64,000 nt of DNA from Chlamydia trachomatis A/HAR-13. GTDB taxonomy: Bacteria > Chlamydiota > Chlamydiia > Chlamydiales > Chlamydiaceae. Position 1 is the stretch's first letter; each line of letters starts with the position of its first letter. The stretch lies in the NCBI RefSeq assembly GCF_000012125.1, contig NC_007429.1, forward strand, positions 682,001 to 746,000, in the 5' to 3' direction. The translations under genes and the position numbers were made by a program. This document shows, piece after piece, positions 7,809 through 16,611 of this stretch. The notes under the pieces were generated by a model. That model was not told the DNA's origin, ran no database searches, and worked only from the letters and a program-made list of their open reading frames with translations.

Positions 7809-9713
7809 ATGCTTACATCCGAATTAAATGCAGCACAAGTTACTGCCGTCACGGCGCCACTACAACCAGTCCTGGTCTTAGCTGGAGCTGGAGCAGGGAA
7901 AACTCGAGTAGTCACTCATCGAATCCTTTATTTAATAGAAGAATCCCGGCTCGATCCTAAACAAATTTTAGCTATTACGTTCACGAACAAAGCAGCTAAC
8001 GAACTAAAAGAACGTGTCCAATCGCAATGTCGTGAGCTAGGATATTCAGACGTACCTATGGTAAGCACATTCCATAGTCTTAGCGTTTATATCCTGCGAC
8101 GCTCTATTCATTTGTTAGATAGACAGTCGAATTTTGTTATTTATGATCAGAGTGATTCTGAAAAATTAATTAAGCAATGCTTACGCAAGCTGAACCTCGA
8201 TAAAAAGCTTTGCAATGCAATGCAATTTACTATCTCTCAAGCAAAAAATCGCTTGCAGAGTCCTGAAGATCTCGATTCCAAAGAATATCCAGACCCTACT
8301 CGCACCGTTTATGCTGAATACCAAGAACAGTTACGTGCTGCGAACGCTCTAGATTTCGATGATCTGTTATTCCTAACAGAAAAACTGTTGCGCACACCTG
8401 AAGTCCAGCAAGAATACGCTAATCATTGGAAAGCCTTGTTGATAGATGAGTATCAAGACACCAACCACGCGCAATATCTCATTGCCAAACGTCTTGCTGC
8501 GGCTCATAACAATATCTTTGTCGTTGGAGATCCCGACCAATCTATATATTCTTGGAGAGGCGCCAACATCTCTAATATCTTAAACTTTGAGCAAGATTAT
8601 TCGCAGGCTTTAGTTGTTCGCTTAGAAGAAAACTATCGTTCTTGTGGGACCATCCTAGAAGCCGCTAATGCTCTGATTCAAAATAATTCTGCACGCTTAG
8701 AAAAAACATTGCGTAGTGTAAAAGGGCCTGGAGATAAAATTTTCTGTTTTACAGGGAAAAATGACCGCGATGAGGCAGAGCAAGTCTTAGAGGAAATCTC
8801 TAATCTTCATTCCTATAAAGATATCCCTCTCTCTGACATTTGTATTTTATATCGAACGAACTTTCAGTCTCAATCGTTCGAAGCGGCTCTTCTTAAGCGA
8901 GGTTATCCCTATGAAATTATAGGTGGCATTTCCTTCTACAAGCGTAGAGAAATCCAAGATATTCTTGCTTTCCTTCGCTTATTTTCTAATAACTACGACA
9001 TGGCAGCCTTTGAGCGAACCATTAGCCTGAAAAAATGCGGTATTGGAGCTACCACATTAGCCGCTCTTATGAACTATGCCAAAACAACAGACCTACCTAT
9101 ATTGCAGGCTTGTTGGGACGTATTAGAGAAAAAATCTATCCGTTTAACTAAAAAACAACAGCAAGGGCTTTTCTCTTATTTGACTCATTTCCATCAAATG
9201 GAGCAGCTATACGGAAACTGCGATCTTCATGAATTCATCAATGAAACGATCCGCATCACGGATTACCTCTCCATCCTCAAAGAAGATCCTGAAACCTATG
9301 AAGATAGAAAAAACAACTTAGAGCAATTATTAGCAGAAACGCAAACATGGGGTAAAAGCAGTGAAAACTTGCCTGGTTTCCTAGAAGATCTAGCTCTAAA
9401 AAGTTCCGCAGATGAAACAGCAAGTTCCCATGATCGCCTCAAGCTCATGACGATCCATAACAGTAAAGGGTTAGAGTTTCCTGTAGTCTTTCTGGTAGGT
9501 CTTGAAGAAAACCTTCTTCCTCATGCCAACTCGAAAGGTATGCATGAAAATATTGAAGAGGAACGGAGATTGTGTTACGTGGGAATTACCCGAGCACAAG
9601 AGTATCTCTATTTATCTCGAGCAAAAACCCGATTCCTTTGGGGAACGGAACGCACCATGGTCCCCAGCAGATTTATTAGCGAGCTTCCGAGGGCTCTTTT
9701 AAAATTTGTTTAA
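7809..9713 (+). CDS. uvrD: UvrD/Rep/PcrA-type superfamily 1 DNA helicase
   Basis: 634 aa. SF1A motifs occur in order: Q motif (LNAAQVTAV), Walker A LVLAGAGAGKTR, Ia TFTNKAANELKERV, motif II LLIDEYQDTN, motif III VVGDPDQSIYSWRGA, IV EENYRSCGTIL, V MTIHNSKGLEFPVVFLVGLEE, VI CYVGITRAQ. It unwinds DNA 3' to 5' during repair and fork clearance. It ends soon after motif VI, so it lacks the roughly 80-residue C-terminal extension of E. coli UvrD and is nearer Rep in length. rpoN follows after three bases, so the two are co-transcribed. Confidence 0.95.
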   Translation: MLTSELNAAQVTAVTAPLQPVLVLAGAGAGKTRVVTHRILYLIEESRLDPKQILAITFTNKAANELKERVQSQCRELGYSDVPMVSTFHSLSVYILRRSIHLLDRQSNFVIYDQSDSEKLIKQCLRKLNLDKKLCNAMQFTISQAKNRLQSPEDLDSKEYPDPTRTVYAEYQEQLRAANALDFDDLLFLTEKLLRTPEVQQEYANHWKALLIDEYQDTNHAQYLIAKRLAAAHNNIFVVGDPDQSIYSWRGANISNILNFEQDYSQALVVRLEENYRSCGTILEAANALIQNNSARLEKTLRSVKGPGDKIFCFTGKNDRDEAEQVLEEISNLHSYKDIPLSDICILYRTNFQSQSFEAALLKRGYPYEIIGGISFYKRREIQDILAFLRLFSNNYDMAAFERTISLKKCGIGATTLAALMNYAKTTDLPILQACWDVLEKKSIRLTKKQQQGLFSYLTHFHQMEQLYGNCDLHEFINETIRITDYLSILKEDPETYEDRKNNLEQLLAETQTWGKSSENLPGFLEDLALKSSADETASSHDRLKLMTIHNSKGLEFPVVFLVGLEENLLPHANSKGMHENIEEERRLCYVGITRAQEYLYLSRAKTRFLWGTERTMVPSRFISELPRALLKFV

Positions 9714-9716
9714 CCT

Positions 9717-11027
9717 ATGTTGCATCAGCATCAAACAGCATCTGTAGCTCTTTGTCCTGCTTTACATCTTCAACAGGGACTGGATATGCTACAGATGCCA
9801 GTTGCTGAACTCGCAACATTTGTGTCCCAGCAAATCACTATCAATCCCTGTTTTGATCTCGATAGCTTAGATTCTCCTCCAGAATCTTTTTCGTTTTTCC
9901 CTATTAGCGAACAGCATCCTTTTACAGAAACTCTATCCGCATACCTTCTTCGGCAAATTGATACCAATTTTGCCTCTTCTCAGGAACGTACTATAGCTCA
10001 GTATATTGTAGGCAACCTCTCCCCAGAAGGACTCTTTTTAGAAAATCCTAGTCTTGTGGCTGCAGATTTAAACGTCTCCGAACACCTTTTCCACAAGGTA
10101 TGGCAACGTATCCAACAATTACATCCTTTAGGAGTCGGAGCGCCTTCCCTACAGTCCTACTGGGTATCGCTACTACAGACATCTCCCCATAAGGAGGCTT
10201 TAGCTATTATTCGCAACCATTTCCCTAGATTAGCTCGTTGTGATTTCACTACTATCGCTAGGAAAATGCATGCAACCACAACAGAGATTCTTACGTTTCT
10301 TAGACACGCTTTTGCTTCCATCCCTTGGTGTCCAGCAGCAGGCTTTTCCGAGACACTTCTCCCCCCTGCTCCAGCGCTTCCTGATGCCTACCTTTCCTTC
10401 TCGCGAAACTCTTCTTGGGATGTCTCTATTAATAAAGATTGTCTCCCCTCTATTAGACTCAACAACACCGTACTAGATATCTATCCTTCTCTTCCTCGTG
10501 AAGAGAAAGACCACCTATCGCAACAAATCCGAGCAGCAAAACAATTGCTTCGCAATGTAAAAAAACGAGAAGAAACGTTATTGGCTATCCTTCGAGTTCT
10601 CATCCCCTACCAAGAAGAGTTCCTTCTTAAAAAACGCACCTCTCCTAAAGCTTTTTCTGTAAAACAAATAGCTCGCGAACTCTCTCTTCATGAAGCTACC
10701 GTTTGTCGTGCCATTGATAATAAAACGTTAGCAACCCCTGTTGGATTACTCCCTATGCGATCGCTATTTCCACAAGCGGTTGGATCCTGCCCCGATCAAT
10801 CTAAAGCAACTATTTTGCATTGGATCCACCAGTGGATTTCTACAGAAAAACATCCTCTATCTGATGCAGCTATTAGCCAAAAAATTATTGAGAAGGGCAT
10901 CCCCTGCGCACGACGCACAGTAGCCAAATATCGTTCGCAACTGAATATCCTCCCTGCGCACCAACGCAAACACCTATGCTCTGTTTTAACAACAACACGC
11001 ACAGAGAATTCTCGACATACTATCTAA
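9717..11027 (+). CDS. rpoN: RNA polymerase sigma-54 factor
   Basis: 436 aa. It begins with a glutamine/leucine-rich region I (ALHLQQGLDMLQMPVAELATFVSQQI), has the core-binding domain, a helix-turn-helix (VKQIARELSLHEATVCRAI) and the diagnostic RpoN box near the C-terminus (ARRTVAKYRSQL; consensus ARRTVAKYRE). Sigma-54 directs polymerase to -24/-12 promoters and needs an AAA+ activator, CtcC in chlamydiae, encoded elsewhere. It starts 3 bases after the uvrD stop with no ribosome site of its own, so translation is probably coupled. The acidic region II is short. Confidence 0.96.
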   Translation: MLHQHQTASVALCPALHLQQGLDMLQMPVAELATFVSQQITINPCFDLDSLDSPPESFSFFPISEQHPFTETLSAYLLRQIDTNFASSQERTIAQYIVGNLSPEGLFLENPSLVAADLNVSEHLFHKVWQRIQQLHPLGVGAPSLQSYWVSLLQTSPHKEALAIIRNHFPRLARCDFTTIARKMHATTTEILTFLRHAFASIPWCPAAGFSETLLPPAPALPDAYLSFSRNSSWDVSINKDCLPSIRLNNTVLDIYPSLPREEKDHLSQQIRAAKQLLRNVKKREETLLAILRVLIPYQEEFLLKKRTSPKAFSVKQIARELSLHEATVCRAIDNKTLATPVGLLPMRSLFPQAVGSCPDQSKATILHWIHQWISTEKHPLSDAAISQKIIEKGIPCARRTVAKYRSQLNILPAHQRKHLCSVLTTTRTENSRHTI

Positions 11028-11083
11028 TCGGATATGTAAAGCTGCTTTACATCCCTTGAACTAGAAATAAAATGGAAATAAAA

Positions 11084-11113
11084 AGCCCAGAACAACTTCT
11101 CTTGTTCTGGGCT
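11084..11113 (-). terminator. Terminator of the rpoD-folate-CADD unit
   Basis: Perfect 12-bp inverted repeat AGCCCAGAACAA / TTGTTCTGGGCT with a 6-nt loop. On the minus strand it is followed by TTTTA and lies 20 bp past the CADD stop. A second small hairpin (TGACAG/CTGTCA, 11113-11127) stands between it and the gene. It may also stop read-through from rpoN on the other strand. Confidence 0.8.
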
Positions 11114-11134
11114 GACAGAAGCTGTCAGATCATT

Positions 11135-11815
11135 TTAATAAGATTGATGACAACTACAACAAGTTCCTGGATCCAAAAAAGAATCTAAAAAGCCATACAA
11201 AGATTGCGTTACTTCTTGCGATGCCTCTAACACTTTATCAGCGTCATCTTTGAGAAGCTTCTCAATGAGCGCTTTTTCTTCTCTAGCATGCCGCACATCC
11301 GCTTCTTCATGTTCTGTGAAATATGCATAGTCTTCAGGATTGGAAAATCCAAAGTACTCAGTCAATCCACGAATTTTCTCTCTAGCGATACGTGGAATTT
11401 GACTCTCATAAGAATACAAAGCAGCCACTCCTGCAGCTAAAGAATCTCCTGTACACCACCGCATGAAAGTAGCTACTTTCGCTTTTGCTGCTTCACTAGG
11501 CTCATGAGCCTCTAACTCTTCTGGAGTAACTCCTAGAGCAAACACAAACTGCTTCCACAAATCAATATGATTAGGGTAACCGTTCTCTTCATCCATCAAG
11601 TTATCTAACAATAACTTACGCGCCTCTAAATCATCGCAACGACTATGAATCGCAGATAAATATTTAGGAAAGGCTTTGATATGTAAATAATAGTCTTTGG
11701 CATACGCCTGTAATTGCTCTTTAGTAAGCTCCCCCTTCGACCATTTCACATAAAATGTGTGTTCTAGCATATGCTTATTTTGAATAATTAAATCTAACTG
11801 ATCTAAAAAATTCAT
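11135..11815 (-). CDS. cadd: CADD, diiron oxidase-fold para-aminobenzoate synthase (CT610)
   Basis: 226 aa from the ATG at 11815, which has GGAGGTG 6 bases upstream. The commonly listed 231-aa form starts 15 bases earlier without such a site. Heme-oxygenase-like all-helical fold with a metal-ligand pattern of Glu/His (LMDEENGYPNH, FTEHEEADVRHAREE). CADD was named for binding host death domains. Later work showed it makes p-aminobenzoate for folate, using an internal tyrosine (Tyr27 in 231-aa numbering, in HTFYVKW) as sacrificial substrate. Its place after folX, folKP, folA and folC2 fits this. The C-terminus is Cys-rich (CCSCHQSY). Confidence 0.93.
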   Translation of the reverse strand: MNFLDQLDLIIQNKHMLEHTFYVKWSKGELTKEQLQAYAKDYYLHIKAFPKYLSAIHSRCDDLEARKLLLDNLMDEENGYPNHIDLWKQFVFALGVTPEELEAHEPSEAAKAKVATFMRWCTGDSLAAGVAALYSYESQIPRIAREKIRGLTEYFGFSNPEDYAYFTEHEEADVRHAREEKALIEKLLKDDADKVLEASQEVTQSLYGFLDSFLDPGTCCSCHQSY

Positions 11816-11826
11816 AAACACCTCCA

Positions 11827-12558
11827 TCATTTCTTTTCTTGACTCCACGTAACCGCTTGCAAAAAAGGTCCGTATAAGTCCTCTGTTTCATCTATGCGCA
11901 AAGAACAATACTCTTCTCGAGAAGTAGGATGTGAATGGTAGACCATATTAGGTGCCTGCTCTATCACCGCTAACGGTGTTTGCTCATTCCCCTCTCCCAT
12001 ACAAACAACAGCCGCAACTGCTAAGGCATCTACAAGATTACTTTGCGTCATCTGTAAGGGACGACCGAAACAATCTAGCGATCCTATATAGTTGTGTAAT
12101 GGAGAAAATCCATACCAACACAGCCCGATACCCAGTACTCCACGCCGCATTGGAGTAGTATGGCTATCTGTAATGATTACGCCTAGCTCTTTCACTCGAA
12201 AATAATTTCTTAACCATTCTCCGATGCGATTACACGATCCCAAAATATCTTTAGGATATAAAACAAAAGGCTGGTCCGTATTCGATTCATCAATCCCTGC
12301 AGAAGGAATCAAAATACCTTCTTTTTTCGTTAGATATATCCCGCTTTTCTCACAAAACAAATAAGCATCCGCTTCTTTTTTTATCAGCTCTGCTTTGCAC
12401 ATTCTTGCATCAGCGACAGCGCCTTCACATAAACTCACAATCTTTGAAGAGACAACTACCACACTCCGTTCTTGCAGAGGCGGCAAAGCCTCTTGCAAGA
12501 TCTCTTGAAGCGAATCATGTGCAAATACTTTACGTGTTTTGATCGGAGTTATTTTCAT
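11827..12558 (-). CDS. folC2: FolC2, CofE-like folate gamma-glutamyl ligase (CT611)
   Basis: 243 aa from MKITPIKTRKVF at 12558. CofE/F420-0:gamma-glutamyl ligase family blocks are present: VVSSKIVSLCEG, GIDESN, ITDSHTTPMRRGVLGIGL and GRPLQMTQSNLVDALAVAA. CofE adds glutamate to coenzyme F420, which chlamydiae do not make. The homologue here has been reported to replace missing folylpolyglutamate synthase in folate metabolism. The 5' end overlaps folA by 29 bases, and CADD starts 11 bases after its stop. No clear Shine-Dalgarno is seen, consistent with coupling to folA. Confidence 0.88.
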   Translation of the reverse strand: MKITPIKTRKVFAHDSLQEILQEALPPLQERSVVVVSSKIVSLCEGAVADARMCKAELIKKEADAYLFCEKSGIYLTKKEGILIPSAGIDESNTDQPFVLYPKDILGSCNRIGEWLRNYFRVKELGVIITDSHTTPMRRGVLGIGLCWYGFSPLHNYIGSLDCFGRPLQMTQSNLVDALAVAAVVCMGEGNEQTPLAVIEQAPNMVYHSHPTSREEYCSLRIDETEDLYGPFLQAVTWSQEKK

Positions 12559-13009
12559 AATAATAAATACTGAAATCCTCTGTATTACAAATACATTCCT
12601 TCTTCCATCCTGATAATCGCGTGATAGGGAAGAAAGTATCGCCCCAATATTCCTTTTTGATATGTGTGACAAAACAAGCTTTCAGAAGGTTTTGTTGGAA
12701 AAAACTTTCAAAGAGCTCCGCTCCCCCAATTAAAAACGGATGATTCAAAGATAGTGTCCCATACTCTGCAAAGGAAGAAACTCCTATGCATTGTGGTGGA
12801 TGCATCCTGCGAGAAAAGACAACGATATCCCGCCCATGCTTATACTTGTCTGGAAGAGACTCCCAAGTCTTTCGTCCCATAATGATGGGATGATTTCGAA
12901 TGGTTTCTGCAAAAAAACGTAGATCTTCGGGATAACTCCAAGGGAGCTTGCCTAAAGCTCCCATCACTCCTCTGGGATCAATAGCAACGATACCTGTTGC
13001 TTGGATCAT
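12530..13009 (-). CDS. folA: Dihydrofolate reductase
   Basis: 159 aa from ATG 13009, which overlaps the folKP stop as ATGA; a longer in-frame reading from 13027 is less likely. DHFR signatures are IVAIDPRGVMGALGKLPWSYPEDLRFF (glycine plus LPW--PEDL), IIMGRKTWESLP, and FLIGGAELFESF. It reduces dihydrofolate to tetrahydrofolate with NADPH. It overlaps both the upstream folKP gene and the downstream folC2 gene. Confidence 0.95.
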   Translation of the reverse strand: MIQATGIVAIDPRGVMGALGKLPWSYPEDLRFFAETIRNHPIIMGRKTWESLPDKYKHGRDIVVFSRRMHPPQCIGVSSFAEYGTLSLNHPFLIGGAELFESFFQQNLLKACFVTHIKKEYWGDTFFPITRLSGWKKECICNTEDFSIYYYENNSDQNT

Positions 13010-14358
13010 ACAAACATACCAGCCCAAGCAGCAGCGGCTAAGGCACGTCTGTTACCTTCAACCTGATGCACGCGTAGATAATCAACTCCTCGATCATGAA
13101 GAGATACAGAACAGCCGATCGTTTCCCAATCACGATCGTTACTATTAAATCGGCCCAACATACTCAAACACGATTTTCTAGAATGGCCTATTAATACAGG
13201 ACACTCTAAAACACGTTTAAACTGCTTTACTCCATCCATCAATAACATCGACTGAACGGGAGTCTTCCCAAATCCTATTCCTGGATCGAAAACAACTTGC
13301 CAACTTGTATCTAAACCTACTTGAGCAAATTGTTCTAACTGAGACTCTCCCCAACGCAACATTTGCTCAATAGGAGATTCTTCATAAGAAAGTACACAAT
13401 CTGGTCTTGGAGGCAGCGAACACGAATGATTTATTAATAGCCGTAGCCCAAACTCCTTCGCCAAATGAGCCATTTCCAAAGAGCCTCCAGAAACATCATT
13501 GATCCAACGAATCGGAAATACTTCAACAGCTCGTCGAATAATCTCTGGACGAAATGTATCGATAGATACATCAGGGCATTGTTGAGCAGCCCCCCACCGC
13601 TCCGCTAATAAACGCAAAACAGGTTCTAGACGCTCCCACTCTTGTTCTACGCTTCCTAAATCTTTTACACGAGGATTGGTTGCTTGCGCCCCTAAATCAA
13701 TAATAGAAGCTCCTTCTGCAAAGAGTCTCTCAGCATGGGCTGCGGCTCTTCTCGCCTCCAGAAACAATCCTGTATCGGAGATCGAGTTATCCGTAATATT
13801 AACAATACCCATAATTTGGGTAGCAGAACCGAAACTGCCTAACGCATCCTCCTCCGTCAATGGATAAATAGCAGCAAGCTCTGCAAACGTTTTCCCATTA
13901 CAAGAAGATCCTTCCAAACGGAAACGACGATACGGACATAAAGAAGCTATCATAGAAAGAAGAAAAGGTCTTTCTAATACCTTAGGATGTGGGATTGTAC
14001 ATTTGTCACTATGATAAGAAAAAGCTTCGTCTCCATAGAAAAGCACATCAATATCAATCGGTCGAGGCCCCCATTTCAAAGAAGCATCTTGTCCAAAACG
14101 ACTTTCTATCATCTTGATTTCTTCAATTAACTCGTCTGGAGATAGCTGCGTTTCCCCAATAACCACAGAGTTAAAATAAGGAAGATCCCATTCTTTCGGA
14201 GCCCCTTCTAACAACAAAGCCTTCGTCTCTAAAATCACAGAACTTTTTAAATTTCGGATCCCAGCCTTCTTTAAACTTGCATAAGCGCGTCTTATATGCT
14301 CATGCCGGTTACCTAAATTGGAACCCAAACTTAAACAAACAAAATTCCAACTAGTCAT
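13006..14358 (-). CDS. folKP: Bifunctional HPPK-dihydropteroate synthase
   Basis: 450 aa fusion. Residues about 1-160 are hydroxymethyldihydropterin pyrophosphokinase: CLSLGSNLGNR, FGQDASLKWGPRPIDIDVLFYGDE, IPHPKVLERPFLL. Residues about 180-450 are dihydropteroate synthase: MGIVNITDNSISDTG, ASIIDLGAQATNPR, SIDTFRPEIIRRA, WINDVSGG, VFDPGIGFGKT, VLIGHSRKS. It joins hydroxymethyldihydropterin pyrophosphate to p-aminobenzoate, the product of neighbouring CADD. One motif variation is TNPR in place of the usual T-RPG. ATGA overlaps link it to folX upstream and folA downstream. Confidence 0.96.
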   Translation of the reverse strand: MTSWNFVCLSLGSNLGNRHEHIRRAYASLKKAGIRNLKSSVILETKALLLEGAPKEWDLPYFNSVVIGETQLSPDELIEEIKMIESRFGQDASLKWGPRPIDIDVLFYGDEAFSYHSDKCTIPHPKVLERPFLLSMIASLCPYRRFRLEGSSCNGKTFAELAAIYPLTEEDALGSFGSATQIMGIVNITDNSISDTGLFLEARRAAAHAERLFAEGASIIDLGAQATNPRVKDLGSVEQEWERLEPVLRLLAERWGAAQQCPDVSIDTFRPEIIRRAVEVFPIRWINDVSGGSLEMAHLAKEFGLRLLINHSCSLPPRPDCVLSYEESPIEQMLRWGESQLEQFAQVGLDTSWQVVFDPGIGFGKTPVQSMLLMDGVKQFKRVLECPVLIGHSRKSCLSMLGRFNSNDRDWETIGCSVSLHDRGVDYLRVHQVEGNRRALAAAAWAGMFV

Positions 14359-14729
14359 GGCACCTCTCTACTTATGCTGAAACTTACAGGACTGAGTAGA
14401 TCTGGGATCGGAGGACGCTCTTTACTTACTCGCAAGTCAATCCTAGAAACTTGTCCAGCCAAAGCCTTTTCTATTTTTTCCAGCAAAACCTTAGCTAAAC
14501 GTTCAATTAAAGCACAAGGATTATTCGTTGCAACTTCTTCAATAAGAGAAACAAGCTCTGCATAACACACGCTATCAGAGACTTTGTCCGTGGAACAAGC
14601 CTTTGGCTCTTCTTTAAAAAAAAGAGATAAAGAAACAAGAACGGGCTGCGGATAATGCCGTTCTTGTTCTGAGACTCCTATAGATACCCAAACGCGAAAA
14701 TCCGCTATATCTAAACGATACAACAACAC
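14355..14729 (-). CDS. folX: Dihydroneopterin aldolase
   Basis: 124 aa, FolB/FolX family: YRLDIADFRVWVSIGVSEQERHYPQPV (consensus GxxExE...Q-v) and a C-terminal AGQVSRIDLRVSKERPPIP. It cleaves dihydroneopterin to hydroxymethyldihydropterin and glycolaldehyde, the substrate of the HPPK half of the next gene. It starts 18 bases after the rpoD stop and overlaps folKP by ATGA, so the folate genes most likely ride on the sigma-66 transcript. Confidence 0.92.
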   Translation of the reverse strand: MLLYRLDIADFRVWVSIGVSEQERHYPQPVLVSLSLFFKEEPKACSTDKVSDSVCYAELVSLIEEVATNNPCALIERLAKVLLEKIEKALAGQVSRIDLRVSKERPPIPDLLSPVSFSISREVP

Positions 14730-14747
14730 TCCTTGTAGGCAGCAAGA

Positions 14748-16463
14748 CTAATTTTTATAACTTTTAATCTTACCCGAACCAATTTTTTCTTCTTCCAATA
14801 GATCTAGGAACGCTCGCAACTGTTTGGAACGGATAGGATGACGCATCTTTCGTAAAGCTTTAGCTTCAATTTGGCGAATCCGCTCTCGTGTTACATTGAA
14901 TGCAGAACCCACCTCTTCCAAAGTCTTGGGACGACCATCAAGAAGACCAAACCGATGAATCAAAACAAAACGCTCACGGTCCGTAAGCGTTTTCAAAACT
15001 TCTTTCATTTTATCTTTTAACATGGAATACCCTGTTGCCTCCGCTGGAGATTCAACAGCAGTATCTTCCAAGAAATCTCCAAAAGAGCTCTCCCCACCAT
15101 CTCCGACCTCTGCTTGCAAAGAAATCGGGTGTTGAGCTATTTTATAGATTTCTCGAACACGATCTGGAGTAAAGCCCAATTCCTCTCCGAGCTCTTCCGG
15201 AGTAGGCTCTTTCCCTGTTTCCATCATTAATTTTTTAGCTCCACGAAGCACTTTATTGATGGTTTCTATCATGTGAACAGGAATGCGGATCGTTCGTGCT
15301 TGATCCGCAATAGCCCGTGTAACAGCCTGACGAATCCACCACGTGGCATAAGTTGAAAACTTGTATCCTCTACGATACTCAAACTTCTCAACAGCCTTCA
15401 TCAAGCCCATATTACCTTCTTGAATCAGATCCAAGAAAGACAGCCCTCTGTTGGTATATTTTTTCGCGATAGAAATTACCAACCGTAAGTTGGACTCCAC
15501 CATCTCTTTTTTGGCTTCCTGGCTCTTGTCCATCCAACGCTGTAACATCCGCACATCTTTTTTAAACTCTTCAAGAGTGCGTCCAGCCGCTACCTCACGC
15601 TTGTGAAGCTTTCGCCGCGCTGCAGCAAGTTTCGCTGCGGCAAACTTATTTCTTTCAGCTCGCGCTTTCAAATCATTGATTTGCTGTTCTAACTGCAAGA
15701 ATGAATCATAAGCCTTAAAAACCACCTCTCCGAAATCTTCCGTCACATTATGACGACAATGGAAACACCGCAAATACGCTTGTGTACGGATACGGCATTT
15801 CTCCAGCTCGTCATTCAACCTTGCCTGATCTGGCTTGGACAACGCCGGATCTTTTAAAGCAAGAAGCCGCTCTTCCAAATATGCATCTTCTTCTTTCAAT
15901 AAAGAGATGAGTTTGGGCAGAAGATTAAGGAAGTGTGTCTTATCTTCTACTTCCTTTTCAGAAACGATCTTATCAAATCGTTCTTTACCATTGATGAGAT
16001 ACTGCGCGATCGACACAGCTTCCTTTGTAGAATAGCGGAAGCGCAAAATAATTCTTTCTATTTGAACTTGAGCTTTTTCTATTCTCTTAGAAATTTCCAC
16101 CTCTTCCTCTCTAGTAAGTAGAGGAACGGTTCCCATTTCTTTCAAATACATACGAACAGGATCATCTGGCGTTCCTTCAGAACGCTTAGCTAACCCTTCT
16201 AGCTCTTTTGCTTCCTTTTTTCTTTCTTTCTGTCGCTCTACATCTGCTTGGTTCAGGACTTGAACATCCATTCCCGCCAGAAAAATTAAAACTTGATCGA
16301 TCTGTTCTGGCGTATCGAAAGAAGGAGGAAGAATTTCATTGATTTCTTCATACGTGATGAACCCTTGATCCTTAGCAAGAGTGACTAACTCTTCTAACTT
16401 TCTTTGGATTTCTTCTTCTTGAGCTGCCTCGGCAGCTTGACTATCTAGCGTATCCATGCGCAT
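14748..16463 (-). CDS. rpoD: Primary sigma factor, sigma-66
   Basis: 571 aa, the known length of chlamydial sigma-66. Region 1.1 ([13 protein letters not shown]), region 1.2 ([22 protein letters not shown]), 2.1-2.4 ([59 protein letters not shown]), region 3, and region 4 ([42 protein letters not shown]) are all intact. It recognises sigma-70-like -35/-10 promoters for most chlamydial genes. Two near starts are possible (16463 and ATG 16457); neither has a Shine-Dalgarno. Folate genes follow without a terminator. Confidence 0.98.
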   Translation of the reverse strand: MRMDTLDSQAAEAAQEEEIQRKLEELVTLAKDQGFITYEEINEILPPSFDTPEQIDQVLIFLAGMDVQVLNQADVERQKERKKEAKELEGLAKRSEGTPDDPVRMYLKEMGTVPLLTREEEVEISKRIEKAQVQIERIILRFRYSTKEAVSIAQYLINGKERFDKIVSEKEVEDKTHFLNLLPKLISLLKEEDAYLEERLLALKDPALSKPDQARLNDELEKCRIRTQAYLRCFHCRHNVTEDFGEVVFKAYDSFLQLEQQINDLKARAERNKFAAAKLAAARRKLHKREVAAGRTLEEFKKDVRMLQRWMDKSQEAKKEMVESNLRLVISIAKKYTNRGLSFLDLIQEGNMGLMKAVEKFEYRRGYKFSTYATWWIRQAVTRAIADQARTIRIPVHMIETINKVLRGAKKLMMETGKEPTPEELGEELGFTPDRVREIYKIAQHPISLQAEVGDGGESSFGDFLEDTAVESPAEATGYSMLKDKMKEVLKTLTDRERFVLIHRFGLLDGRPKTLEEVGSAFNVTRERIRQIEAKALRKMRHPIRSKQLRAFLDLLEEEKIGSGKIKSYKN

Positions 16464-16556
16464 GCTGACAAATTAAAACTAAGGAAAAATCGGCCTAGAA
16501 AGTGACAGTTTATCTTAAGAAAAACAAGAAATCTAGGGATTTTTAGATAAAAAAAA

Positions 16557-16577
16557 GCCTGTTGATCAGATTTAGGC
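16557..16577 (-). terminator. Weak terminator after CT616
   Basis: On the minus strand GCCT, 13 nt, AGGC (a short stem) is followed by eight T. It lies 35-55 bp past the stop of the CT616 gene. The stem is short, so efficiency is doubtful. The rest of 16464-16611 is AT-rich, probably holding the rpoD promoter. Confidence 0.4.
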
Positions 16578-16611
16578 CTAGAAAAACCCCTCCCGTCTTT
16601 TCTACTTATCC

